NCBI RefSeq assembly: GCF_002532075.1 | Contig: NZ_LYXE01000036.1 | Location: forward strand, 32,468 to 96,467 | Direction of reading: 5' to 3' | Length of the DNA stretch: 64,000 nucleotides | From: Candidatus Chloroploca asiatica | GTDB lineage: Bacteria; Chloroflexota; Chloroflexia; Chloroflexales; Chloroflexaceae | In this document: positions 8,357-17,134 of the stretch, piece after piece | How positions within the stretch are numbered: position 1 is the first letter of the stretch | Layout: every line of letters starts with the position of its first letter | Notes under the pieces: model-generated | The model's input: the letters and a program-made list of their open reading frames with translations, nothing else | Databases searched by the model: none | Told to the model about the DNA's origin: nothing | Translations under genes and position numbers: made by a program

Positions 8357-9688
8357 ATGACATCTCACACCATCCATCATCCGATCCACGGTTCAGGGGT
8401 TGTGATCGGACAGCGCTTTGCTGGCTTTGAGCTTCATGTACGCTTTAGCAACGGTCGCGAACGATACGTGCGTGCCGATGAGGTACAGGCAGAGGCACCA
8501 GCGATGCAAGAGCTAGATCCAGTTCAGGTTGCACATCCCACTCGGCAGGTATGCTCGGGACCTCCTGTTCCGCGAGGCATTATCGAAACTCTTCGCCTGG
8601 GCATTGTGCCTGAAAATCGGGTACAAACGTTCACTTTCGGGCGTGATGCTGAGCTTGCTCAACTTCAGGGGTGGCTAACCGCCGAAGATGATGGCGCACG
8701 CATTATCCAGGGTACCTATGGCACAGGCAAAACGCACATCCTCAACTACTTGCGACGGTACGCCCTGAAAGAAGGGTATGCCGTCGCGTTCATCGAGATG
8801 GACACGCAAGAGTCACCCTTCTCGAGGCCAAAGCGCGTTTATAGCCAGGTCGCCGAGAGTCTGACCTATCGCGATGCTCTCACCGGACGTCACCTGGGGT
8901 TTAAGGACTTAGTGCGGTGCGCCGTCTACGCTGGCCTGACCCGTACGCATCCGTACTTCTCCCATCTCGAGACACACCTTGCGGATGAGGCCGTGTGGAA
9001 CTGGATCATGGCGCGTGAAGATATACCTCGGCCCTACGATGTTAACCACGCCTATAACAGCTTACCAGGACTCTACAATCACGGAACTGCTGCAAACATC
9101 TACACCAACCTGCTCTCTGGGCTTGGTTGGTTCTGTCAGCATCCGAAGCTAAGTCTCAAAGGCCTCATTCTGATCTTCGATGAGAGCGAAACTCTTTTTG
9201 GTTATCAAACGCGAGACTCGAGTGTAAAGAGCTTTAATTTCCTTGATACACTCCTTGCCGTTGCTAACAATGATCCTTGGATGCTTGGTCATCCACAAGA
9301 TAGGGGGTTTATCACAAGTTCATACGCATGGAATATTCCCTTCTTGTACCAGCCAATCAGTGGTCTCAAGCTTGCCCTTGCCTTCACAAGCCTCTATAAT
9401 GCACCTACGGCCGTCAAGGAATCTCTCATTGCAACTTCAGTGGAACAGATTGTCTTGCAACCGCTTGATGAGGAGGCACTCTACCATATCTTTGAGAAGG
9501 TTCGCGGGTTCTACCGCCAAGCATATTGTTTCAAAAGTGATGCTCTCCCTCTCGATGTGGTCTTCCAGCGGGTTCTGGAAAAGACTCAACAGCACGACTC
9601 GCTCCGGATGAAGATCAAGGGCTTCGTTGAAGCCCTTGATCTCCTCCGACTGCATCCAGGTGTGTCCCCTGATGAGGTGCTGGTGTGA
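8357..9688 (+). CDS. Tudor/SH3-like domain fused to second BrxD-like P-loop ATPase
   Basis: 443 residues. ATG 8357 is two bases after the upstream stop (8352-8354); an ATG at 8318 is possible but lacks a ribosome binding site. Residues 1-45 (HPIHGSGVVIG, FELHVRFSNGRERYV) match the small Tudor/SH3-like domain found at the C-terminus of UvrD/PcrA helicases, where it binds RNA polymerase or nucleic acid. The ATPase follows. Walker A is GTYGTGKTHILN near residue 118. A conserved MDTQESPFSRP segment comes next. Walker B is LILIFDESETLF near residue 270. The last codons overlap the helicase start. As paralogue of the preceding ATPase it probably forms a complex with it; the N-terminal domain may tether it to DNA or polymerase (inference). 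Confidence 0.8.
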   Translation: MTSHTIHHPIHGSGVVIGQRFAGFELHVRFSNGRERYVRADEVQAEAPAMQELDPVQVAHPTRQVCSGPPVPRGIIETLRLGIVPENRVQTFTFGRDAELAQLQGWLTAEDDGARIIQGTYGTGKTHILNYLRRYALKEGYAVAFIEMDTQESPFSRPKRVYSQVAESLTYRDALTGRHLGFKDLVRCAVYAGLTRTHPYFSHLETHLADEAVWNWIMAREDIPRPYDVNHAYNSLPGLYNHGTAANIYTNLLSGLGWFCQHPKLSLKGLILIFDESETLFGYQTRDSSVKSFNFLDTLLAVANNDPWMLGHPQDRGFITSSYAWNIPFLYQPISGLKLALAFTSLYNAPTAVKESLIATSVEQIVLQPLDEEALYHIFEKVRGFYRQAYCFKSDALPLDVVFQRVLEKTQQHDSLRMKIKGFVEALDLLRLHPGVSPDEVLV

Positions 9689-11253
9689 ATGACCGTGATT
9701 GTACACGAATATTGCGTACTCGTCTGCCTCATGCCTGGCGTCCGTTCTTCGGCAGTTACGGTAGACTCACTTTGACCCAACTCGCAGCCATACCCTATGT
9801 GCTGGATGGGGCTCAGGTCGTCTTGATGGCACCGACTGCGTCTGGGAAAACCGAGGCAATTGCGGCCCCAGTTTCCCAACTTCACCGGAATGAGGGTTGG
9901 GAAGAACTTGCTGTCATATATGTGGTTCCGACCCGGGCTCTCGCGAACGATACTCTTGTTCGTGTCGGTGGCCCGGTCAGCGATATGGGATTCCGCATTG
10001 AACTCAAACATGGTGATCGCCCGTATCTTCCGCAAGCGCTAGACTGGTTGATCACAACTCCGGAGTCACTCGACTCGCTCCTGTCCCGACGTCCGCAGAT
10101 GCTCAAGTCAGTTCGGGCTATCATTCTGGACGAAATCCATCTCCTCGATAACACCTATCGTGGAGACCAGCTGCGCATCCTTGTCACACGCCTCCAGGCA
10201 CTGACCGCAACCCAACTCAAAATCCACCTTATCTCAGCAACCCTTGCCGATCCAGATGCGGTTGCAGCACGCTACGTCACCAGTGCGACAGTTGTGGCGA
10301 TCGATGGACAACGATCGGCGTCACTCCAGTTTGCTGCCAACCACACCGATATCAAACTTCTTGCCCGAACCAAAGGTTGGAAAAAACTGCTGTACTTTTG
10401 CAACAAGCGTGAGGGCGTTGAGCTTGTTGCTCGTGACCTTGCAGAAATCTGGCAACCCTACCCCGTGGTCGCTCACCACGGCTCACTCAGCCGTCAAAGA
10501 CGTGAAGAGGCAGAGCAAGTTCTCCGTGAAGCACGGGTCGCTGTTGGAGTTGCAACATCAACCCTCGAAGTTGGGATTGATATTGGTGATATTGACGCAG
10601 TCGTGCTTGCCGACATCCCCTGGAGTTGTTCTGCGCTATTGCAGCGCATTGGGCGGGGTAATCGGCGATCTGGCAAGATCGAGGTGGTTGGCATCAGTAC
10701 TGATATTGCAACTCAGCGTGTCTTGTCGGCAATGTTTGATATGGTAACAGGTGGCTATCTCGATCCCAGCCCCTATATCCTTGATCGTTCGGTAGTCGTG
10801 CAGCAAATTTTTTCCATTCTCTTCCAGCAGCAGGGGAGTGGTAGTGACGAACATGAGCTTGCGGCCCTTCTCCACCATCTGGCGCTTCCCTCTGAGGTTA
10901 AGGCCATTCTGAATCATTTAGCAACGCGGGATTGGCTCGAGCAAAAGAGTAATAAGTGGTTCTTAAGTACGACTATGCTCGATAAGGCTGAGCGAGGGGA
11001 AATCCACTCTAATATTCCAGATTCTGCTATGTACCAAGTCATTGACGTAGAGTCGAATCAGCAGGTTGGTTCCGTTGCAGGGGTAGTTGATCAAGTGTTC
11101 CTCCTTGCGGGTGTAATCTGGGAAATTCTTGATGTGCATTATCCAGTGATGCGCGTCCGACGATATCGGGGTTCGGCTGATCCTGCCGTGTTTAAACGCC
11201 ATCCGCAAGCCGGGCGGTACACCTCCTTCCTCCCAGTTCATCTTCGGCGCTAA
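9685..11253 (+). CDS. superfamily 2 DEAH-type helicase, Lhr/BrxHII-like
   Basis: 522 residues from GTG 9685, which overlaps the previous stop as GTGA. All SF2 motifs are visible: I APTASGKTEA, Ia VVPTRALAND, Ib TTPESLDSLL, II DEIH, III LISATLADP, IV LYFCNKREG, V TSTLEVGIDIGDIDAVV, VI QRIGRGNRR. The C-terminal part includes a short beta segment (VFLLAGVIWEILDV) like that after the helicase core of Lhr, but the long Lhr C-terminal extension is absent. The protein stops soon after, at FLPVHLRR. It is the last gene of the operon and probably the DNA-translocating or unwinding effector. Its final residues coincidentally resemble the secreted-protein tails elsewhere in the window, but nothing suggests export. 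Confidence 0.88.
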   Translation: MNDRDCTRILRTRLPHAWRPFFGSYGRLTLTQLAAIPYVLDGAQVVLMAPTASGKTEAIAAPVSQLHRNEGWEELAVIYVVPTRALANDTLVRVGGPVSDMGFRIELKHGDRPYLPQALDWLITTPESLDSLLSRRPQMLKSVRAIILDEIHLLDNTYRGDQLRILVTRLQALTATQLKIHLISATLADPDAVAARYVTSATVVAIDGQRSASLQFAANHTDIKLLARTKGWKKLLYFCNKREGVELVARDLAEIWQPYPVVAHHGSLSRQRREEAEQVLREARVAVGVATSTLEVGIDIGDIDAVVLADIPWSCSALLQRIGRGNRRSGKIEVVGISTDIATQRVLSAMFDMVTGGYLDPSPYILDRSVVVQQIFSILFQQQGSGSDEHELAALLHHLALPSEVKAILNHLATRDWLEQKSNKWFLSTTMLDKAERGEIHSNIPDSAMYQVIDVESNQQVGSVAGVVDQVFLLAGVIWEILDVHYPVMRVRRYRGSADPAVFKRHPQAGRYTSFLPVHLRR

Positions 11254-11271
11254 ACTGGATCCAAGGGCGTA

Positions 11272-13251
11272 TCACCTCGATCTCTTCCATCGGAGAAGCA
11301 TGTGTTGCCACATGCTCATCGGTTCACCTGGTTGCAGCAAGGGGGTGTCAAGAAAGGTTTCCAGATCCGCCTGGGTGAAAATGATCACGTCGCCCTGCGA
11401 GCCTGGGTTAATCAGATAGTCCGGGATGTCTTTGCGCAGCTTGCGGGCACTGACGATATCATCAAGCTTCAAGATGACTTTGCCTGCCTGGATGCTCCAT
11501 GCGCTCGGCTTGTGACGGTAGAGTTGTCCCAATTCATCTTTCACCTTGTCGTGCTTGGCCTGCACATAGTCGTTCATGCTGACGGTGCGACACCACGCAG
11601 GCAGCGCCCCCTGGCGATGCTCCGCGAAAATCTCGACGAGGATCGTTGACGAGAAAGCGAGGATGTCGGTGGGCGGCTCATCCTGAAGCTGCTCCAGCAC
11701 CCGCCGGAGGTACTCGCGGTAGAGCGCCGTCCCGAGGGCGCGCTTGATCTTCTTGATCTGGCTTGCCAATTTCCGGCTTTCGCCGGTATGATCAGGCAGG
11801 GATGCGCCGGTGTAGATGATCAGGGAACGCTTGCGGATTTCGGTCTCGAAGGTGTCCTTTTCGGCGTTCATTGAGAGCACCGTGATGGGGTACTCGCGGA
11901 GTTGCACGGAGTCGTCTTTAATGAGCGCATTGACGTGGTTGTCGAAGCGTGTCCGATCTAGGTCGTCAAAGACCATCGGGTAGCGTCGATTCTGCTCACG
12001 AAGTCCGGGAATGTTGCTCTTGGTCAGCCAATCATTAGGCAGGAAGCCTTCCCGTCCAAACATCGACACCAATAACGTGCGGATGAGTTCTGACTTGCCG
12101 CAATTACTCTTGCCGTAGAGCACTCCGAAAATGGGGTAATCCATCAGATACTCGTCACGAGCCAGGGCGCGGTTGCGGAAGTCGCAGATGAATGGCCCCA
12201 CGTACAGCCAACTCATGAACGTGAAGTAGTCGCGGGCAAGCCGGGCCGGATCGCCACCGCGGAACTGGGTAAAGCCCTTGAAGTACTCGGTCAGACCGTC
12301 CACATCGGCTTGCACCGCCGCTGGAGGAGGGACAAGGGCATATGGCTGGCCGGAGAGCACGACTTCGCTCCGCTCCCGGTAGATGCTGAGGTACTCCTCT
12401 GTGTTTTCCGTTTCGGTGCGGGAGTTACTGCGGACATACTGCACCACCCGGCTGGTTGTCCCGCGATCCAGGCGCACGACCCCGTGCTCCGTCGTCAGTA
12501 CGGAACTCAGGCCGGTGTAGTGCTTTGGTGTTTTCTGGCTCAGGGCCTTTTGCACGGGGGTTGGTGCTGGTGAACGGTCAGACACGATGATAATCTTTGG
12601 CACCTCGCCGCCTGGACGGCCAGCGGAGAGGGCTGGGAGTTTCTCAATGTCGATCACGTCGTCGAGCACGGCTGTCTTCGCAATGCTCGTGGCCGATCTC
12701 TGGCGGATGTGCTCATATTTGGCACAAAAGTAGTCCCAGGCACCGGGATCGTTGTCGAAGCAGAGGTAACTTTCATTCTGTGTCCCGGTAAACGCCGCGT
12801 CAGAGAAGTTTGCTGACCCGGTGATCACCCGGTGACCTGCTGACCCTTCAAGCAGAAAGAGTTTCTCATGCGAGATCATCTCCTGCACGACGTAGAGTCG
12901 CAGCGCCCCTGATTCAATCTTCTGACGGATGTGAACGTGTGCCGTGCGCTCTGTGATGAGATCGCGGAGCAGGAACTCCTGGTAGTGGAGGTATTGCGCC
13001 ATGCCGTTGAGGATGTCCTCGCGGCCAAAGACAATCTCAATGTCCGCAAGCGCAGCCGCTGCATGATTGATGATCGCGACACTGTTGGAGTAGGTCAGCA
13101 CCCGGAGGGAATCGTAGCCTGCAATAAGTTCGGGGAACGATGCCTCCTGCTGGGCAACGAACGATGCCTGGACGATCTGGAGTTTGGGCCGTTCATCTAA
13201 TTCCCGAAAGAGTGGCCCCTCTTGTTGCTGCGCTGCTTTTTTGGTTCGCAC
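11272..13251 (-). CDS. PLD-family nuclease domain fused to P-loop NTPase
   Basis: 659 residues from GTG 13251, preceded by GAGGAGG. Convergent with the helicase (18-base gap). Residues 30-175 form a PLD-like half site: SHEKLFLLEG (H-x-K) near 127 and ITGSANFSDAAF near 143, as in bacterial HKD nucleases. Only one HKD motif is present, so a dimer is expected. Residues of about 320 to 560 form an NTPase with Walker A VLYGKSNCGKSELIR near 380 and Walker B PMVFDDLDRTRF near 428. The region resembles SF3/AAA-type viral or plasmid helicase folds more than ABC. The C-terminal 100 residues may be a winged helix. A nuclease gated by an NTPase suggests a single-gene defence or genome-surveillance effector. 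Its relation to the facing operon is unproven. Confidence 0.75.
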   Translation of the reverse strand: MRTKKAAQQQEGPLFRELDERPKLQIVQASFVAQQEASFPELIAGYDSLRVLTYSNSVAIINHAAAALADIEIVFGREDILNGMAQYLHYQEFLLRDLITERTAHVHIRQKIESGALRLYVVQEMISHEKLFLLEGSAGHRVITGSANFSDAAFTGTQNESYLCFDNDPGAWDYFCAKYEHIRQRSATSIAKTAVLDDVIDIEKLPALSAGRPGGEVPKIIIVSDRSPAPTPVQKALSQKTPKHYTGLSSVLTTEHGVVRLDRGTTSRVVQYVRSNSRTETENTEEYLSIYRERSEVVLSGQPYALVPPPAAVQADVDGLTEYFKGFTQFRGGDPARLARDYFTFMSWLYVGPFICDFRNRALARDEYLMDYPIFGVLYGKSNCGKSELIRTLLVSMFGREGFLPNDWLTKSNIPGLREQNRRYPMVFDDLDRTRFDNHVNALIKDDSVQLREYPITVLSMNAEKDTFETEIRKRSLIIYTGASLPDHTGESRKLASQIKKIKRALGTALYREYLRRVLEQLQDEPPTDILAFSSTILVEIFAEHRQGALPAWCRTVSMNDYVQAKHDKVKDELGQLYRHKPSAWSIQAGKVILKLDDIVSARKLRKDIPDYLINPGSQGDVIIFTQADLETFLDTPLLQPGEPMSMWQHMLLRWKRSR

Positions 13252-13374
13252 GTTATCCTCCTCATCCTGCTAGGGTTTAGTGGCCCTCGTCACAGGTGAT
13301 AAAGCGAGTGATGGGGTGAGCAGGTACGGGCCTCCCCCATCCATGTGCGCTACAGGCTCGCTAGGTCGCCCGCC

Positions 13375-14271
13375 TCATCGCGGCGTGATCGTCCAGGCTC
13401 CATCGGCTGTGATGTCCCAAAAACACCGCGAAGCCTGACCAAAGACGACCATGTGCTCGCTGTCAACGATGCCAATGTCATTGACGAGCAGATCATCGTC
13501 CGTATCACAGCGCAGGAACACGGCGAAGTTGCTGCCACCCTGGTGCGTAAAGTGATAGGTTTGTCGCGATACGGCGGGCGTGAACCAACCACGGATGTCA
13601 TCGCCCTGCCCTTCAAGCGCATTCCGGGCCGCTTCGTCCCAGGCGAGCGGTGTGACTCGGATGAGCCATGGCCCATCGGCATTGATCTCGAGATCGTAGG
13701 TGCCAGCGGGAAGATAGCGATGGCCTGCATAATATCCGATCTCATTCACGAGCAGTTCGCGCTCATCCTGTTCGTCATAGGCCAGTACGGCAAAGTTGCT
13801 CCGTCCTTCATGGCCGAGATAGATGCGTGAGATCATAGGCACGGTAAGCGCCAAGACCCGCGAACTTGTCCCGGTGAAGACTTCCGGTGGGATGGGGGTC
13901 GGGATGCTGGTCGGCGTGCTGGTGGGTGCGGGGGTGCTGGTGGGTGCAGGGGTGCTGGTAGGCGCGGGGGTGCTGGTAGGCGCGGGGGTGCTGGTAGGCG
14001 CGGGGGTGCTGGTAGGCGCGGGGGTGCTGGTGGGCGCAGGGGTGCTCGTGGGTACGGGTGAATTCGTTGGTTCGGCTGGTGCTTGGCGTGCCTCCATGCG
14101 TATGACAGACACGGGCGCACGTGTCGAAGCCTGGGCAGCTTGCAGGGTGATCACGTTCGTTCCGCCCGCCGTCCGTTGACCTAGCTGAAAGCCGACAAAC
14201 ATGCTGAGCGCGATCAACAATCCGAGGGCCAGCAAGACCACGATGAACTCAAGCGGTGATGAGCGACGCAT
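13375..14271 (-). CDS. membrane-anchored protein with TSTPAP repeat linker and duplicated domain
   Basis: 298 residues from ATG 14271, which has AAGGAGG just upstream; a longer frame from 14355 lacks support. One transmembrane helix (residues 9-27, IVVLLALGLLIALSMFVGF) is followed by a Thr/Pro/Ala linker built of TSTPAP hexads encoded by an 18-bp tandem repeat. The exterior part then holds two related units of about 60 residues sharing G.SNFAV, LLVN.IG and ADG.W.I. The first has a clear LPAGTYDLEINADGPW, as in domains that bind surface polymers or act as beta-sandwich accessories. No catalytic residues are seen. It separates two defence modules but has no evident defence role. Confidence 0.75.
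   Translation of the reverse strand: MRRSSPLEFIVVLLALGLLIALSMFVGFQLGQRTAGGTNVITLQAAQASTRAPVSVIRMEARQAPAEPTNSPVPTSTPAPTSTPAPTSTPAPTSTPAPTSTPAPTSTPAPTSTPAPTSTPTSIPTPIPPEVFTGTSSRVLALTVPMISRIYLGHEGRSNFAVLAYDEQDERELLVNEIGYYAGHRYLPAGTYDLEINADGPWLIRVTPLAWDEAARNALEGQGDDIRGWFTPAVSRQTYHFTHQGGSNFAVFLRCDTDDDLLVNDIGIVDSEHMVVFGQASRCFWDITADGAWTITPR
13916..14059 (-). repeat. 18-bp tandem repeat, 8 units, coding TSTPAP
   Basis: Eight units of 18 bp, plus-strand consensus GTGCTGGTAGGCGCGGGG, lie in register with the reading frame of the membrane protein. Units 3-6 are identical. Such in-frame minisatellites change copy number by slippage and so change linker length. Confidence 0.9.
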
Positions 14272-14649
14272 AGGAACCTCCTTGGGCTGGGGCGCTGCTG
14301 CGATGCGAAGACGTGCGCCATAGGGAGATGACACCGGATCCTGATCCAGGGGCATGAGAAGTGCCGCTATGAAACCACCTCAGATTGCTCCTCTTCTGAG
14401 TATGGCACGACCATGTGACAACGAGTGTCACACGCATGCATCGATGGCTCTGTTTTCGCCAACACCACGGGGATCGCTGCAGGGGCGCTTGGCGGCAAAA
14501 AAGGCCGGTTGTTTGACGCAACGGCGCAGAGGCGCAGAGGATTTACATATCTTTGCGCCTTTGCGCCTTTGCGTCAATACGGATCTGTAGGTGCCTTTGC
14601 GTCGTTGCGTCAAAGTGGATGGAGTTGGGCAAGTTTCGCTCGTTGCTGT
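14272..14649. other. intergenic stretch with dispersed GCGCCTTTGCGTC repeat
   Basis: No gene. The right half (about 14495-14615) is a copy of the dispersed repeat also found at 27055-27174; the two share AAAAAAGGCCGGTTGTTTGA and several GCGCCTTTGCGTCAA blocks in both orientations. The first 90 bases contain the leader of the membrane-protein gene. I see no convincing promoter or terminator. Confidence 0.6.
14495..14615 (+). repeat. dispersed repeat, GCGCCTTTGCGTC family, copy A
   Basis: Starts with AAAAAAGGCCGGTTGTTTGA, then GACGCAACGGCGCAGAGGCG, a short AT-rich centre and the inverse block CTTTGCGCCTTTGCGTCAA, giving a long imperfect hairpin. Closely matches copy B at 27055-27174. Confidence 0.8.
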
Positions 14650-17064
14650 TCAACCTCCAACTGACGACTGGTTCGCGTGCGCATCGTCTTGTTCCAATAC
14701 CGGCAGAGGCCAGGCCAGCAGCAGCACATTTAGCGCCCCTACCCGCAATGGCCCGCCCGCGCAGAGCGTGCGCAGCAGTTCACGGAAACGGTTGCGGGCG
14801 ATGGGCGTGGTATGGGCGGCCTGATTGCGCGCCCGTACCAGGATGTCGATTTCGGGGATCAGTTGTGCGATGTTGACCACAAATGCGGTATCCTCAGGGT
14901 CAACCTGGCCTACCCAGACCTGCGCCAGGTGCGCGGCAATGCGCGCCCACAACGCTGGGTGCTTGCGGTAGACGCCACCTAATGCGCCGAGCGTCGGTTT
15001 GCCATATGGAAAGTCGGCCCCTGTGATGCCAGGGATGGAGAGGATGCGCCGCTGCAACTCGCGCTCGAGCACGCGGGCGACGTGGATGATGGAGGCTGAG
15101 TAGTCGTTGGCCTGCACGTCGTCGAGTTGGTCGCGCAGGTAGATCGCCAGCGCGAGCGATGCGCGTTCGGTGGGGCCGATCAGGGGGAGGGTGCGATCCA
15201 ACCCAATGTCGCCGAGTTTGGCTTCGTAGCGCCCTAGATCATGCAAGGCACCGGTGATTTCGGCGAAGCGGCGGGTCAGTCCTTCGATGCGACTGACGGC
15301 ATACTCAATGGCAGTTTCATCAAGCGTTTCCAACGCGCCTACCGCAAAGAGACGATCCAGTTCGCTCAGCAATTCGTGGGCGGTACGTGGTGGGCGCACG
15401 GGCGGTGTCGCCCCGACCTGGCCGATGATATGGCACAGTTGCTCGTCGCGGCAGCAGTGATGGCTACGACTGACCAGATCAACGCGCCAGGGGCCGATAT
15501 GTGGCTTCGGGCAGACCAGCAGGTCTTCTGGCGCGAATGCAGTCCCGTCGCGCCCCAGCATCGCTCCGCGCTCGCTTAGGCTCAGCGGGTCGAGGAAAAC
15601 GCCGTGGCAGGCTACCGGTACTTGCGCACGCAACGCCTGGTGCGCCTCGTCAAGTACTGCCACCAGGGTGGCGTGCGTTGCGGCCAATCCGCCAATCTGC
15701 GGGCATGCCCGCCAGATCGTGATCGCTGCATCCGGACGTGTGCTCTGCGCTGCTGCCGGTTCAGGCCATACCCGGTAGAGCGGGCCGACTGCTGCGGTCG
15801 CACTGAGTTGTTCAAGAAGGTCGCTGTCCTCCAGGTCAGCCGGGCGTTCAGCGCTCTGGAAGGCAAAGAGCAAGGCCCCGCGACATTCACCCGTCAGCTG
15901 TAGGTCGGCGATCATGCGTTTGATCGTTCCCGACGGCGCACGGACACTATCGCGAGGCTTGTAGTACTTCGCATCGAGCACATACCCTGGCTCACGCCAG
16001 ATCAGGCTGCCCTGCTGCCTCACCTCGGCCCGCCCGTCGCGCTCTAGGTAGAGATCGGGCCTGACGCCTGGAGCCTGATGCCAGTGATGGGGAATAGTGC
16101 GGTCGTGCTGGAGCCAGTAGACCCGTCTGTCGTCACCCTCACCCCAGTGGAAGCGCAGTCGCATCGTCCCTACGTGCCAGATTTCTCGCACGCCCCGTCT
16201 TTCCAGCAGTTCGGCGAGTTCGTAGAAGAGCCAGATCTGATAGAGGTAATTGTCACGGGCTGGATCCGCACCAAGCATGGGGGGAGCGTTGGCGGATAGG
16301 TTGCGCTCAAGGAGGCGCAAGCCTCTGAGGTTACGCCGCCAGGCCAGGAGATCATCGTAAGCGCTGTTGTGACCAGGCACAAGGTGCGCCTCGACCGCTC
16401 GCTCTAGATCGATAGGCCGCTGTTCGGCATCACCGTTGGCGATGGCTTCAGCCTCACGCACCAGACCAACAAACTGTGGGAAGGCCAGTTCACGGGTCAC
16501 CTGTTCAAGCATCTCGTGCAGGGGATGGCGCAACGCCATAGCGCCAGCTACCTCTCGTTCGGCATCCAGGCGCACCTGGATTGCAGCACGATATTCCAGC
16601 AGAGTCACCACTGTCAAGAGATTCTCGGGGGTTGCAAAATGACGCCGACGCTGGCGGGTATGCACGTGCAGAGGCGGCTCACCAGGGCGATCACGTAGAC
16701 CCGCAGCAAGCGTATGTGCCCAGTCGATGCGCCCCCGCGGCGGCAATTCCTCTATCAGTCCCTCGCGTGGAGCCAGGAAACTCAGCCGACGCTTGATGCG
16801 TGGCAGGATGGACGCAAGCAGTTCATCACGCAGATAGATCAGCACGGCGAGTTCGCGGTACGGGTGCAAGACCGTGTAGTGCTCATCGTCAAACAGGCTT
16901 CCCAGGCGTGGCGCAAAACTGCTGCCCAGTCGCCGCACGTCGTGGCGTAAGAGCAACTCAACCATTCGCCCCTGGAGCCAGAGGAACGCTTCACATTCCA
17001 CGGATGAAGGATGAATGGTGAAGGATGCAGCGTGGGCCATCTCAGCACGCGCCTCGTCGCTCAT
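14650..17064 (-). CDS. McrC-like PD-(D/E)XK nuclease subunit
   Basis: 804 residues. The N-terminal 300 residues are helical and resemble the DUF2357-type region of McrC-like proteins. A PD-(D/E)XK site is visible: RPDLYLER near residue 335 and YVLDAKYYKP near 360, the D...DAK pattern expected of a restriction nuclease. The C-terminal 250 residues are helical with RNQAAHTTPIARNRF, similar to HEPN-like or abortive-infection helical bundles, but this is tentative. The gene follows the McrB-like ATPase after about 70 bases on the same strand. It would be the cleaving subunit of a type IV (modified-DNA) restriction complex. Start at ATG 17064 is not backed by a good ribosome binding site. Confidence 0.8.
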   Translation of the reverse strand: MSDEARAEMAHAASFTIHPSSVECEAFLWLQGRMVELLLRHDVRRLGSSFAPRLGSLFDDEHYTVLHPYRELAVLIYLRDELLASILPRIKRRLSFLAPREGLIEELPPRGRIDWAHTLAAGLRDRPGEPPLHVHTRQRRRHFATPENLLTVVTLLEYRAAIQVRLDAEREVAGAMALRHPLHEMLEQVTRELAFPQFVGLVREAEAIANGDAEQRPIDLERAVEAHLVPGHNSAYDDLLAWRRNLRGLRLLERNLSANAPPMLGADPARDNYLYQIWLFYELAELLERRGVREIWHVGTMRLRFHWGEGDDRRVYWLQHDRTIPHHWHQAPGVRPDLYLERDGRAEVRQQGSLIWREPGYVLDAKYYKPRDSVRAPSGTIKRMIADLQLTGECRGALLFAFQSAERPADLEDSDLLEQLSATAAVGPLYRVWPEPAAAQSTRPDAAITIWRACPQIGGLAATHATLVAVLDEAHQALRAQVPVACHGVFLDPLSLSERGAMLGRDGTAFAPEDLLVCPKPHIGPWRVDLVSRSHHCCRDEQLCHIIGQVGATPPVRPPRTAHELLSELDRLFAVGALETLDETAIEYAVSRIEGLTRRFAEITGALHDLGRYEAKLGDIGLDRTLPLIGPTERASLALAIYLRDQLDDVQANDYSASIIHVARVLERELQRRILSIPGITGADFPYGKPTLGALGGVYRKHPALWARIAAHLAQVWVGQVDPEDTAFVVNIAQLIPEIDILVRARNQAAHTTPIARNRFRELLRTLCAGGPLRVGALNVLLLAWPLPVLEQDDAHANQSSVGG

Positions 17065-17134
17065 AGTTTGCCCCGTCCGCGCTGTTCTTCTGCCGGAGCT
17101 TGGAGACAGAACTGTTTCATCCGTATAGTCTTTC

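Noticed and set aside
11215..11253. Helicase C-terminus FLPVHLRR as a member of the secreted-tail family
   Set aside because: The helicase has no signal peptide and belongs to an intracellular operon; the resemblance is chance.
13916..14059. Possible CRISPR array
   Set aside because: The 18-bp repeats are contiguous with no spacers and are in frame with a membrane protein. No cas gene is seen.
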